A DNA stretch of 64,000 nt from an uncultured Pseudomonadales bacterium (GTDB taxonomy: Bacteria > Pseudomonadota > Gammaproteobacteria > Pseudomonadales > Azotimanducaceae). Position 1 is the first letter of the stretch, and each line of letters opens with the position of its first letter. The notes under the pieces were generated by a model. That model saw only the letters and a program-made list of their open reading frames with translations. It was not told the DNA's origin and searched no databases. The stretch is taken from contig OY282460.1 in the NCBI GenBank assembly GCA_958296295.1, positions 744,001 to 808,000 of the forward strand, read 5' to 3'. The position numbers were made by a program, and so were the translations under genes. Below are positions 43,795-51,866 of this stretch, in pieces.

Positions 43795-46700
43795 TCACCG
43801 ACGCGTAGCTGCCACCCGCTTGGCACCGAGGTGGAACCAGGACTCCATAGGCAACACCACCTCCAACCCTTGTAGCAGCGCGTCGAACTCATTTAGACCA
43901 TCGCTCGGCCGTGCCGGTAGTGCCCGCGCAAACTCGGTGAGCTTTTCGTCCAGCCAGTCCGTCCAATCATCCACCGTGCGGTGCGCCGCTGCGGCCCGCA
44001 GAAGCGGGGTCACCATCTGCGCCACATGCTCGGCCTTAGAAGCTCTTGGGGCCAGTCTTCCGACCACGACCGCCACTCCGTCTGCGACACACTCACTCCC
44101 CGCTGCCGCCGCAACAATGCTGGCTAGATGCAGCTGCGGCAACACATCATCAAATTCCGCCTCGCCTGCTCTTCCGGCTACATCTCGCAGACCCACACCA
44201 ATCTGCGCAAGGTGCCGCGCCTCAACTACCGACCACTGCGACCACCACGCGAGGGTGTTCAAAGCATCGAAGTAGTCCTCGCCGCACGACATCTCTGAGA
44301 CCTGGTCCGCAAGCCCCTCTGGCATCGGTTCCTGGGGCCGAAGATGCAACTCGCATGGCCCGGGCAACGCATGCCTTGGATTCGATGGCGCCCCGTCCGA
44401 ACGTGCTAATGCAGATTCGATCTCCTCACTCATCGGTACCTCGCATCCCGCCTTTTCGTGCCTTTGCTTCAGCAACCAGAGCCGCCCCAGAATCTCGCGA
44501 CGAAGGTTTCGGGCGCCCATCACATCGCTAATGAACAACGGCTCGTCACGAATGTCCGTTTGTCTCCGCAGGGCACCTTCCCATGTCGCGTTCGCCACAC
44601 ACGCCCTCTCTAGGGCGTCCACATCCAACGCTGCGCCGCGCCCAATCAACATCTGGGTCACCAACCCCGCCTGCATCCACGCGCACATCCGTCTCCAGTG
44701 GCCCGGGCAACTGGCGCCGCCTTCGATAGCGCTCAGCGAGTTCATCTCTAATTCGCACAGGACCTCGAACACCTTGTAGACGTCGCAGCCATCGACTCTC
44801 ATGGAGTCATCCAGAAGTGTCGCGATCGCATCGGCCGCAAACTCGCGGAAACGCTCTTGCCGAACTCGGTACAACGCAACATCTAGGGCACCGAGCAACG
44901 CGATCGGATTGCCATGCGCCTCCACCATCTGCAGCGCACCCCAAACCGCGTCGTCGTCGAACCCGATCAGCCACGCCCCCGGCGAGAGGTCGTCGCGCAA
45001 AGCACCAGAACAGCAAATGCTCAGGCCACCCGCCAAATCTCGTTCGAGCAACTCACGTCGATAGGGAATCAGTCGTTCGCGCAACCAAGCCTCTACGCCC
45101 GGGCTTTCCGGACGTGGTCCGCAAAACCGCTCCCAATACTCCAACGTCGGCGGCGCGACCTCGTCGAAAGTAGGAGACTTCCCGTGAGCGACCTTTTGGG
45201 CCAACCGGCCTTGCAGGGGGGCTACGCCGCTCGATAGTTCGTTGAACACCAAAGACATCTCATCTGGCGATAGCGAACGCACGGCCACCTGTTCGACTAG
45301 GCTCGAGGGCAAACGTGCCGTTGGGCCAAGACTATTCAAGATGTCCTTCAGCGTTTGCTGCCTTACTGTGCTGTCCTGACAGAGCAGGCCAAGCGCCGGC
45401 ATCGGCATGATGTGGCCAGTCCATTTCACACAGAGGGTCTCTCCGCCAGCCACTCTCTCAACTGTCGTCTGGACGCCAGATAGGTCGATGACTTGGACAC
45501 TCGCACTGCCTTCGAGCACGGCGCTCGCGGCCGCGATCAACTCATTCTCCGCCAACTGGACTTCGCCACCCTCGCCCCCTAGCCCAATCACGGACGAGTA
45601 GTGGAGGCCGCAGTCGCTTGCGAACGCCGGATCCATCCTGGCTACTTGGTCCCTCAGCGTCGCCGGTAGGCAATCGAGGAACACCTTGCCGACTAGCTCC
45701 CGATGCTCCTCAACGCTCGAAATCATCGAGAGAGCACGCCGCAGCGCATCTTCGACCATATCCGCGTTCGCTGGTCTCAGAGGACCGACAATACACCGTC
45801 CTACCCAAGTGCCGTACGCGGCGCGTCTCTCAGCCGACTGCATCATCGGTGGCACGAAGACGAGAGCGATCCGCCGAACAATCGAATCGCGATTTCCCTC
45901 GTCACGCCCACCCAATTCGGAACGCTTAAACAGATATGTGGTTGCCGCCAGATGGCACCATACCCACGTGCATAGAGCCTCAGCGACTTTGTCGTCGATT
46001 GACGTGTTCGCCCATAGCTCCCGGATCACTTGAGCGTTCACGAGCTGCATCGCAGCCGACAACTCCCACAACTCCCGCTCGTCGGCCAGCCAATTCGACT
46101 CTACAGTGTTTATGGTCTGTCGGATCGTCCGCAACTCGGGACTCTCGACCACCTCCCCGGCATCCACGCGCACATCCTCAAGCCAGTGACGCAGCTCGTC
46201 CGCGTCGACCGGTACAAATACGAATCCAGCGTCACGAAGCTCGTGCGTCGCAGTCCAACATTGCTCGTTGCTGATGACGTTTCGAGAGCGCAGATGCCTC
46301 AGCAGGTCCAGCACGCAAACCACCGGCACACTCGCTCCAGTCGGCCCCGCGCATGCCGGATGGCTGTTCATGTAGCGGTCGTCGACGCAGAGTGCCTGGC
46401 ACCGTTCGGCCGCCAGAACAAAACCTTCAAGAGAGGCGACACTCGCCACCCGTCCGATCTTTTCACGCCTGTCGGACAACTGTGGAAGTAGCGACACGGC
46501 ACCACATTCCATGCCTTTCCGCAGCACCGCGACCAGCCGCTCAACCTCGTTCGCAAGGTCGTCGCCCGCGTCGCCTGCTTCTACTAACGCGTTGGCCATG
46601 TCGCGCACGTTCGGATGCACCCGAATGTCCACCCCGTGACTCGTGATGACGTCCAATACGTGTGCTGACTGCAGGTACGAAAGCGCGGGTTCGTCAACGT

Positions 46701-49700
46701 ATACGGGGCCGTTGAGCATCGAGTCCGGCAGACTAGGCCGTGGTTCCTGGTCCTGGCTTGCCAAGAACCCCTTCGCCCTCTTGTACGTCTGGGCGTCGAC
46801 GAATCCCCGCTTGCGGGCCACTGCGCATAGGTCCGCTGGCGAGAAGATCAGGTCCTCGTAGGCCGACGTGTCCGCAAGCTCCTCCATCAACGAATGAGCC
46901 TTGTGTAGCGGCTCAACGCAAATCATGACGCCAGCCTCCTCACGGCAAGCCTCCAGCAGCATCGCTAGCTCAATCCCGAACTCCTCCACCGCTGCTGTGT
47001 TCGAGACGAACGCATCTTCAACGACGTTGATCCGATTCCGATCGAACAGGCGCCGTATCTGCTTGGCCTGCTGCACCAGCGCCGGTTGGTGAAACCGGAC
47101 CGCGTCCCTCTCCGCGTACAGGGTGGCCATCGCGTCGTGCGTGATCTCCACGTGACCGAGCGCATCGATCGTGGTCTCCAGCAGGCCCACATGCCCCAGC
47201 ACTAGGATGGATGTCAGGTCCAGGCCGACGGTCCATTGATCCTCCAGCTCCACCGGTCGCCGGACTCCCGACAAAATCGGTATGACGGGCCGTTCGCGCC
47301 CATTACGCCGTCCATCCAGCAACACCCGCGACAGTGGCAGGTTGAGCGTCCCGGCCGCTATGCCAATGGGCACGTCGCCTTTGAAGAGCATGTCAATGAT
47401 CCGCTCATTGCGCTCCCTCATCGCGGGCAGCCGCTGGTCGACGAGTTCCTTCAAGTCCGTGCGCCAGATCGGCCCCTCGTCCTCCGATGAGTGTTTCACC
47501 GCCTGCGCGAGCCACTCAGGATCAGCTTGGTCGTCGTGACCTAGCTCGAAGTGGAGTCCGTAGGCCGACGCCAGCACACCGGGATCTTCTGGAGCCTTTG
47601 CTGCTGCCAGAGCCGCCAGTTCGAGCGCACGTTCCGGTAGCTGGCCCGGGTGGCGCGCTACCCAGGCCAACATCATCAGCACGTCCGGCCCCAAATGCTG
47701 TCTCCGAGGCCACTCGCGCTCAACGACTCCCGTAAGCCTCCCCCAATCCCCCGCCGCGATCGCGAGTTGGACATCGAGCCTCAAGTCGTCGACGTTCGCC
47801 CTGCTGGTTAGAAGTCTTTCGTTGATCGCCCGCGCGTCGCTCAACCGACCCGCATGGAACAGCGCCCACGCTCGGGCCCCACAAATGTCCTTGTTCTGCT
47901 CGGCGAGGTTCGGGTACTCGTCTAGGAACATCAGAAGTGCCGCATGGTCCGCAGCCCGGTGACTCAGAAAAGCCACGAGCTCGTGCGCGTTGCCGATCGT
48001 TCGATCCAGTTCGAACAACTTGCGCAAGCGCTGGCCGAGTGCTCTCCGATCATCTACCTTCCTCAGGTGCGCGATTAAGTTCCGCAGATCCACAACGCTT
48101 CCGGACTTGAGATACAGTTCCTCGAGCTGACGCCGTGGATCGGTGCCTTCCTGCGCGTCCAATGCAGCGTTCATTCGCGCCACCATGGAAGGATCCAGAC
48201 GCGAACTTCGCGTCGAGATCCACTCCCGCGCCCGTTCAGTCTGCGCGTCACTTAGCAGAGCGTGGAACAGCATCGCCGTCGTCGTCGACTCCGGCAACAC
48301 CCGATCGAGACGCTCCATGTGGAGTTCGACATAACCCGCGAACTCGCCAGCGTCCATCGTCTGATCGTTAAGTAGGCATTCCGCTACGACTTCTGCATCG
48401 CTCATTCCGCCTAAGCGCCTGCTTTGCCGTAGTCGGGCGCACAGAGCACCGTCGTCGAACTCGATCCCGAAGGCCCACGCGAAGGCGATGTGATGAACGG
48501 CGTCCACGCCGTTCTTCATCCGGCTCTGTATCTCGTGGCGAGCCTCATCGTTCTCAGCCCGTATGGGACTCATGAGCCGAAGCCACAAACGCCAATCGTC
48601 GACTGTCGTGCTCAGATCCTTGTTCGCCCACGCTCCGAGATTTGTGCCGACATACTCGAAACATGCAGCCGCACGCTCTCGATGCTGCTCAGCCGCCGCG
48701 TCCACGCTCGGCCCGACGCCGAGATAGAACGGTATGCTGTCGAGCACGCCGCTACGGCGTTCCTCCGGCAGAAGAAACGCCGCGTTGACGGTCCCCTCAA
48801 CCAGTGCGACGCGGGGTTCCCAGCCGTGGTGTCGCTCCACTTCCCGCAGCCCGCGAGCTGCATCCTCCCACCGTCCGGCTCTCGCCATATGAACAGCCCA
48901 ATTTCCGCATCCCCCATGGGTGAAGTGCGTAGGCAGGTCAGTCGGGTCCACGTCTATACACCATGCCAGTGCCTCCGCTTCGCCGCAGAGTCGCGCCAGC
49001 AGACTGACAAACACGGTTCGACAGTCGGGATCGTCGACATCACGAATCAGCCGCATTGCCTCGTCTCCCTTGTCGCTGGTGGCGGCAATCCAAGCATCCA
49101 CCACCAACAGGCTTTCCTCTGTCTGCCTTTCGGAGAGACCCTTGCGAATACGCTGCGCGGTCGCCAAGCTCTCGGTCGTCGTAGCGCACAACCTTGCCGT
49201 CCAGTAACGCACCCTGTTCTTCAGCGCGTCTGTCGCACCTGCGAGTTCTCCGCCATCCTCCGTTTGCCGGTGAAGTTCCTGAATACGCTCGGTGGCTTGG
49301 CTTGGGTCGAACGTCCGTTGCGTAAGAATGTCCGAGAGTTCACTTTGGGCTTCTTTATCGTGCACGTGCTGCACCACCGGATCAAATCGCGGCCCACGTG
49401 CCACGTCGTCCAGCTTCGCCTCGATCCGCTTTACACCCTTGTCGACTTGTTGGATCATTCCGGCGGTCGCCCGTTCACTGTCGGGAATCGTCGCGATGTA
49501 ACCAGCGATCAGGACGGCAAGCACCACATCGATCGGTCCCTCTGCAAAGTGCTCGGCCTCTCCAGTCACGTCGGCGTAACACGCGCCCAACCGATTGCGA
49601 ATGCCCTGTCCATCATCCGCTGCCACTCCCATGACGTTCGCCTTGGCCAAGGCCATGAACCATTCCGGTACAGCGTCGCTACGCAACCATTTCTGCAACG

Positions 49701-49956
49701 CTGGCATCTTCAGGAAGTCCGGGGCCACGTAGGCCTGCTCCACTGCATCTAGAACCGACCGCCACCAGGCATCGTCCACTGGTCCAACCAGCCGTGCCCA
49801 CGTGCCGCGCAGGACCTCGCCCATCAGATCCGCGGGACCGGGGGAACCGCCAACGGCCGCCTTCCGTTCCGCCGACAGCACCCGGATGTGCCCGGCGGCT
49901 GCTTTTGCAAGTGGCAACAGTGGCTTGGCGGCGATGCCTAACAACTCTTCGGTCAT
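43795..49956 (-). CDS. Giant 2053-residue alpha-solenoid protein with embedded PIN-type nuclease modules
   Basis: A single intact frame starts at the ATG at 49956 with AGAAGGTGA upstream. Residues 1-190 are helical and end in a short coiled segment (I-Q-Q-V-D-K-G-V-K-R-I-E-A-K-L). About 200-880 is TPR-like helical repeat (many A-x-x-L/G-R-W-x-D-A patterns). Near 905-1010, G-L-D-L-T-S-I-L-V-L-G-H-V-G-L-L resembles a first, probably degenerate PIN fold. At about 1080-1275, P-V-Y-V-D-E-P-A-L-S-Y-L, A-L-C-V-D-D-R-Y (about 1181-1188) and V-C-V-L-D-L-L-R-H-L give a convincing PIN nuclease pattern. The last ~770 residues are helical with no recognised motif. No Walker A is found. Predicted cytoplasmic; I infer a defence RNase triggered through the solenoid, but function is unknown. 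Confidence 0.75.
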   Translation of the reverse strand: MTEELLGIAAKPLLPLAKAAAGHIRVLSAERKAAVGGSPGPADLMGEVLRGTWARLVGPVDDAWWRSVLDAVEQAYVAPDFLKMPALQKWLRSDAVPEWFMALAKANVMGVAADDGQGIRNRLGACYADVTGEAEHFAEGPIDVVLAVLIAGYIATIPDSERATAGMIQQVDKGVKRIEAKLDDVARGPRFDPVVQHVHDKEAQSELSDILTQRTFDPSQATERIQELHRQTEDGGELAGATDALKNRVRYWTARLCATTTESLATAQRIRKGLSERQTEESLLVVDAWIAATSDKGDEAMRLIRDVDDPDCRTVFVSLLARLCGEAEALAWCIDVDPTDLPTHFTHGGCGNWAVHMARAGRWEDAARGLREVERHHGWEPRVALVEGTVNAAFLLPEERRSGVLDSIPFYLGVGPSVDAAAEQHRERAAACFEYVGTNLGAWANKDLSTTVDDWRLWLRLMSPIRAENDEARHEIQSRMKNGVDAVHHIAFAWAFGIEFDDGALCARLRQSRRLGGMSDAEVVAECLLNDQTMDAGEFAGYVELHMERLDRVLPESTTTAMLFHALLSDAQTERAREWISTRSSRLDPSMVARMNAALDAQEGTDPRRQLEELYLKSGSVVDLRNLIAHLRKVDDRRALGQRLRKLFELDRTIGNAHELVAFLSHRAADHAALLMFLDEYPNLAEQNKDICGARAWALFHAGRLSDARAINERLLTSRANVDDLRLDVQLAIAAGDWGRLTGVVEREWPRRQHLGPDVLMMLAWVARHPGQLPERALELAALAAAKAPEDPGVLASAYGLHFELGHDDQADPEWLAQAVKHSSEDEGPIWRTDLKELVDQRLPAMRERNERIIDMLFKGDVPIGIAAGTLNLPLSRVLLDGRRNGRERPVIPILSGVRRPVELEDQWTVGLDLTSILVLGHVGLLETTIDALGHVEITHDAMATLYAERDAVRFHQPALVQQAKQIRRLFDRNRINVVEDAFVSNTAAVEEFGIELAMLLEACREEAGVMICVEPLHKAHSLMEELADTSAYEDLIFSPADLCAVARKRGFVDAQTYKRAKGFLASQDQEPRPSLPDSMLNGPVYVDEPALSYLQSAHVLDVITSHGVDIRVHPNVRDMANALVEAGDAGDDLANEVERLVAVLRKGMECGAVSLLPQLSDRREKIGRVASVASLEGFVLAAERCQALCVDDRYMNSHPACAGPTGASVPVVCVLDLLRHLRSRNVISNEQCWTATHELRDAGFVFVPVDADELRHWLEDVRVDAGEVVESPELRTIRQTINTVESNWLADERELWELSAAMQLVNAQVIRELWANTSIDDKVAEALCTWVWCHLAATTYLFKRSELGGRDEGNRDSIVRRIALVFVPPMMQSAERRAAYGTWVGRCIVGPLRPANADMVEDALRRALSMISSVEEHRELVGKVFLDCLPATLRDQVARMDPAFASDCGLHYSSVIGLGGEGGEVQLAENELIAAASAVLEGSASVQVIDLSGVQTTVERVAGGETLCVKWTGHIMPMPALGLLCQDSTVRQQTLKDILNSLGPTARLPSSLVEQVAVRSLSPDEMSLVFNELSSGVAPLQGRLAQKVAHGKSPTFDEVAPPTLEYWERFCGPRPESPGVEAWLRERLIPYRRELLERDLAGGLSICCSGALRDDLSPGAWLIGFDDDAVWGALQMVEAHGNPIALLGALDVALYRVRQERFREFAADAIATLLDDSMRVDGCDVYKVFEVLCELEMNSLSAIEGGASCPGHWRRMCAWMQAGLVTQMLIGRGAALDVDALERACVANATWEGALRRQTDIRDEPLFISDVMGARNLRREILGRLWLLKQRHEKAGCEVPMSEEIESALARSDGAPSNPRHALPGPCELHLRPQEPMPEGLADQVSEMSCGEDYFDALNTLAWWSQWSVVEARHLAQIGVGLRDVAGRAGEAEFDDVLPQLHLASIVAAAAGSECVADGVAVVVGRLAPRASKAEHVAQMVTPLLRAAAAHRTVDDWTDWLDEKLTEFARALPARPSDGLNEFDALLQGLEVVLPMESWFHLGAKRVAATRR

Positions 49957-50240
49957 GCATTCACCTTCTAATCACTACCGGTCCGTCCTAATGACAAACG
50001 TATTCTTGCGGCAGCGGTCGACCTGCCTGCGCACCGGCTTGCGTTTGGCAAGCATGGGCCGTCGTCCTTTCGTCCATCCATGTCCCATCATACGCTTGCG
50101 GGCAGTTAGCAGCTTCTCGTAGCGGTTCGACAGGGGTTGACCAGTCCCTCGAACAGATCGTGCTTCCAGTCCGAAGACCGGAGCCAACCTCGATAGGTAT
50201 TTTTGCACGTACGTGCCTGCCAGCGCCCACGGCGACGCGG
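49957..50240. other. Upstream region of the giant gene
   Basis: This stretch holds the promoter side of the 2053-residue gene and runs to the right copy of the direct repeat. A minus-strand frame (GTG at 50208 to 49975, 77 codons, very Arg/Lys-rich) lies 18 bp before the giant gene; it has no recognised homology and I do not call it a gene. A weak hairpin GCTTG/CAAGC occurs at 50028-50044. Confidence 0.35.
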
Positions 50241-50375
50241 CGACTTTCGTGGCGCCCGCGCCTTAGAATGACGCATGACCATGCGAACAACACCTCGGCA
50301 AACGACCTCGATGTGCGCCCCAGCGAGCGCGTGGGGGACGTTTTGGATCGGATCCGTCGCGACGCCTCCAGCGAA
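50241..50375 (+). repeat. Right copy of the ~130-bp direct repeat
   Basis: This is the second copy of the segment at 43597-43725, in the same orientation. Relative to the left copy it has an extra 6-7 nt near the start codon (ATGACCATGCGAACAACA) and lacks one C in ACGACC(C)TC. As a result, the ATG equivalent to the left copy's start (50275) is out of frame with the downstream domain. Confidence 0.85.
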
Positions 50376-50880
50376 GCCGAGAAGGGGCGCTGGTTCGAGC
50401 ATCTGTTTATGGCGACGGTGCGCGACAACGCCGAGTTCGACGTGGCGGAAATCTGGCCGTGGCGCGACTGGCCGGATCGCGAGCAGCTAACGGGCTTGGA
50501 CGGCCGCGACCACGGCATCGACCTCGTGGCGCGGCAGATGGACGGCGCGCTGGTCGCTGTTCAGTGCAAGTGCTACGCGGCAGACGCGGTGATCGGCAAG
50601 CGGCACATCGATAGCTTTCTGAACGAATCGGCACGTCCGGCGTTCGGGCTGCGTTGGATCGTCTCGACATCTACTTGGAACTCGGCCGCCGAACGCGCCA
50701 TCGCCGGCCGGCAACCCAGAATCGCCCGCATCGACTTCCTGGATTTCCTGGATCACGAAATCCGCGAACTCCAAAGGCCGGCGGAACGGTGTCACCCGAA
50801 GCCGCTTCAGCAGAAAGCCATCGACGCCGTATACGACGGCTTGGTTACGCAGGGCAACGATCGCGGCAAGCTGGTGGTTG
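50268..50880 (+). pseudogene. N-terminal fragment of an Mrr-type restriction helicase
   Basis: From an ATG at 50268 the frame encodes V-R-P-S-E-R-V-G-D-V-L-D-R-I-R-R, then G-R-W-F-E-H-L-F and a nuclease core with R-D-H-G-I-D-L-V-A and V-A-V-Q-C-K-C-Y, the D/Q-x-K pattern of Mrr-like PD-(D/E)XK domains. It continues to L-Q-Q-K-A-I-D-A-V-Y and stops resembling a helicase just before Walker A, where R-G-K-L-V-V joins transposase sequence. The helicase motor is absent. This is the beginning of a large DEAD/DEAH restriction protein destroyed by an ISAs1 element. Confidence 0.75.
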
Positions 50881-51241
50881 GGGAGCGCCGTCTCGCGGAT
50901 GGCACGGAGAGCGTCGACGCCCGCTACCACCCGCTCAGCGCACAGCCGGATGCCGAGCGCTTCGGACGGATCGTCCGATCCCACTCGGCGATCGAGAACA
51001 GCCTGCACTGGGTGCTCGACGTGTCTATGGACGAGGACCGGGCGCGCAACCGCAAGGGCAACGGCGCGGCCTGCCTGGCCGTGGTCCGGCGGCTGGCTCT
51101 GAACATCGCCCGGATGCATCCCGACAAGCGATCCATCCGCCGCAAGTTCTGCACGCGCAGCGAAAGCAGGAGTTCCTCATCGACATGATCCGCCGCATCC
51201 GCAGGGCGGGGTAGCCCCCGATCTCAAATGCGATTGCCCTG
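50881..51241 (+). mobile_element. 3' remnant of an ISAs1-family insertion sequence
   Basis: Fused in frame to the helicase fragment, this encodes the C-terminus of an ISAs1 transposase: S-A-Q-P-D-A-E-R-F-G-R-I-V-R-S-H, I-E-N-S-L-H-W-V-L-D-V-S-M-D-E-D-R-A-R-N-R-K and L-A-L-N-I-A-R. A frameshift near 51145 diverts the frame to a stop at 51188; the original end (E-F-L-I-D-M-I-R-R-I-R) lies in another frame up to about 51214. The terminal repeat probably ends at GCCCTG (51236-51241). The left end and the catalytic N-terminal part are missing. Confidence 0.75.
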
Positions 51242-51514
51242 AGTGCAGGCCGTCTTGGGAACTCGCAAAGCCCGGCACCGACGAGCGTGCTACGCTTGAG
51301 TACACCCAAAACCACTTGGCGGCTCACGGTGGCACTCCAACGCAGCGCCAAGGTGCATTCTTGGACGAATAGCTATGATCACATCTCCGCGCCTCAAGGA
51401 CTTAGCCAGTGAACAGCCATCAGGAAGCGAGGTACTAGCCCTCTCGCCAAAGAGGGTTTCACGGATCGAACCGCGTCCCGGTGGGGTCCCGATGCGGCAT
51501 CGAGGTTGGACACG
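51242..51514. other. Spacer between the ISAs1 remnant and the ATPase gene
   Basis: This 273-bp stretch should contain the promoter of the ATPase/DUF4276-like pair. A small hairpin CCCTCT/AGAGGG with a 6-nt loop lies at 51440-51457. A 47-codon frame (51375-51518) overlaps the ATPase ATG but has no SD. Confidence 0.35.
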
Positions 51515-51866
51515 ATGAGTGGCGCGCTACGTCGCGTATCGGTGGCCAACTACCGCTGCCTGCGGAACGTGGATGTTGAAATAGACCAGTTCCATGTGCT
51601 TGTTGGCGCGAATGGCAGTGGCAAGAGTGCGCTTTTCGATGTTCTTCTCTTTGTTCACGATCTGTTGATAGTTGGCCTAGACGCCGCGGTTGACCGGCGA
51701 ACAAGCAACTTCCGCGACTTGGTGTGGGGCCGCCCTGACGGCGACTTGGCGTTCAAGTTCTCCTTCGAGCTGGATGTGCCGGACAGCATCAGGGAGGAAA
51801 TACCTGGATCCTATGACCGATTTACTGTCTCTCTGCGTGTGCATGAAGTGAACAATGGTGACTTGA
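51515..51866 (+). pseudogene. 5' part of an AAA_21-type ATPase gene interrupted by an insertion sequence
   Basis: The ATG at 51515 (GAGG upstream) opens an ATPase: V-A-N-Y-R-C-L-R-N-V-D-V-E-I is the SMC/RecF-like N-terminal strand and G-A-N-G-S-G-K-S (31-38) is Walker A. The first 116 codons are intact up to the 4-bp target site TTGA; the frame then runs into the IS and stops at 51883. Removing the IS and one TTGA joins this exactly in frame to the 3' part at 53611, giving a 375-residue protein with Walker B and the H-switch. Confidence 0.85.
51863..51866 (+). repeat. Left target-site duplication TTGA
   Basis: TTGA directly precedes the left inverted repeat and recurs at 53611-53614 directly after the right one. 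Confidence 0.85.

Noticed and set aside
43795-49956. Possibility that the giant protein is a STAND NTPase (Avs-like)
   Set aside because: No G-x4-G-K-S/T motif could be found; the only G-K-S (in V-A-H-G-K-S) lacks the upstream glycine.
49975-50208. 77-codon, very basic minus-strand ORF just upstream of the giant gene
   Set aside because: GTG start without a clear SD, no recognised homology, and adjacent sequence belongs to a decayed repeat; spacing alone is not enough.
51375-51518. 47-codon ORF whose TGA overlaps the ATG of the split ATPase gene
   Set aside because: The ATGA overlap is tempting, but there is no ribosome-binding site and the composition is not protein-like.
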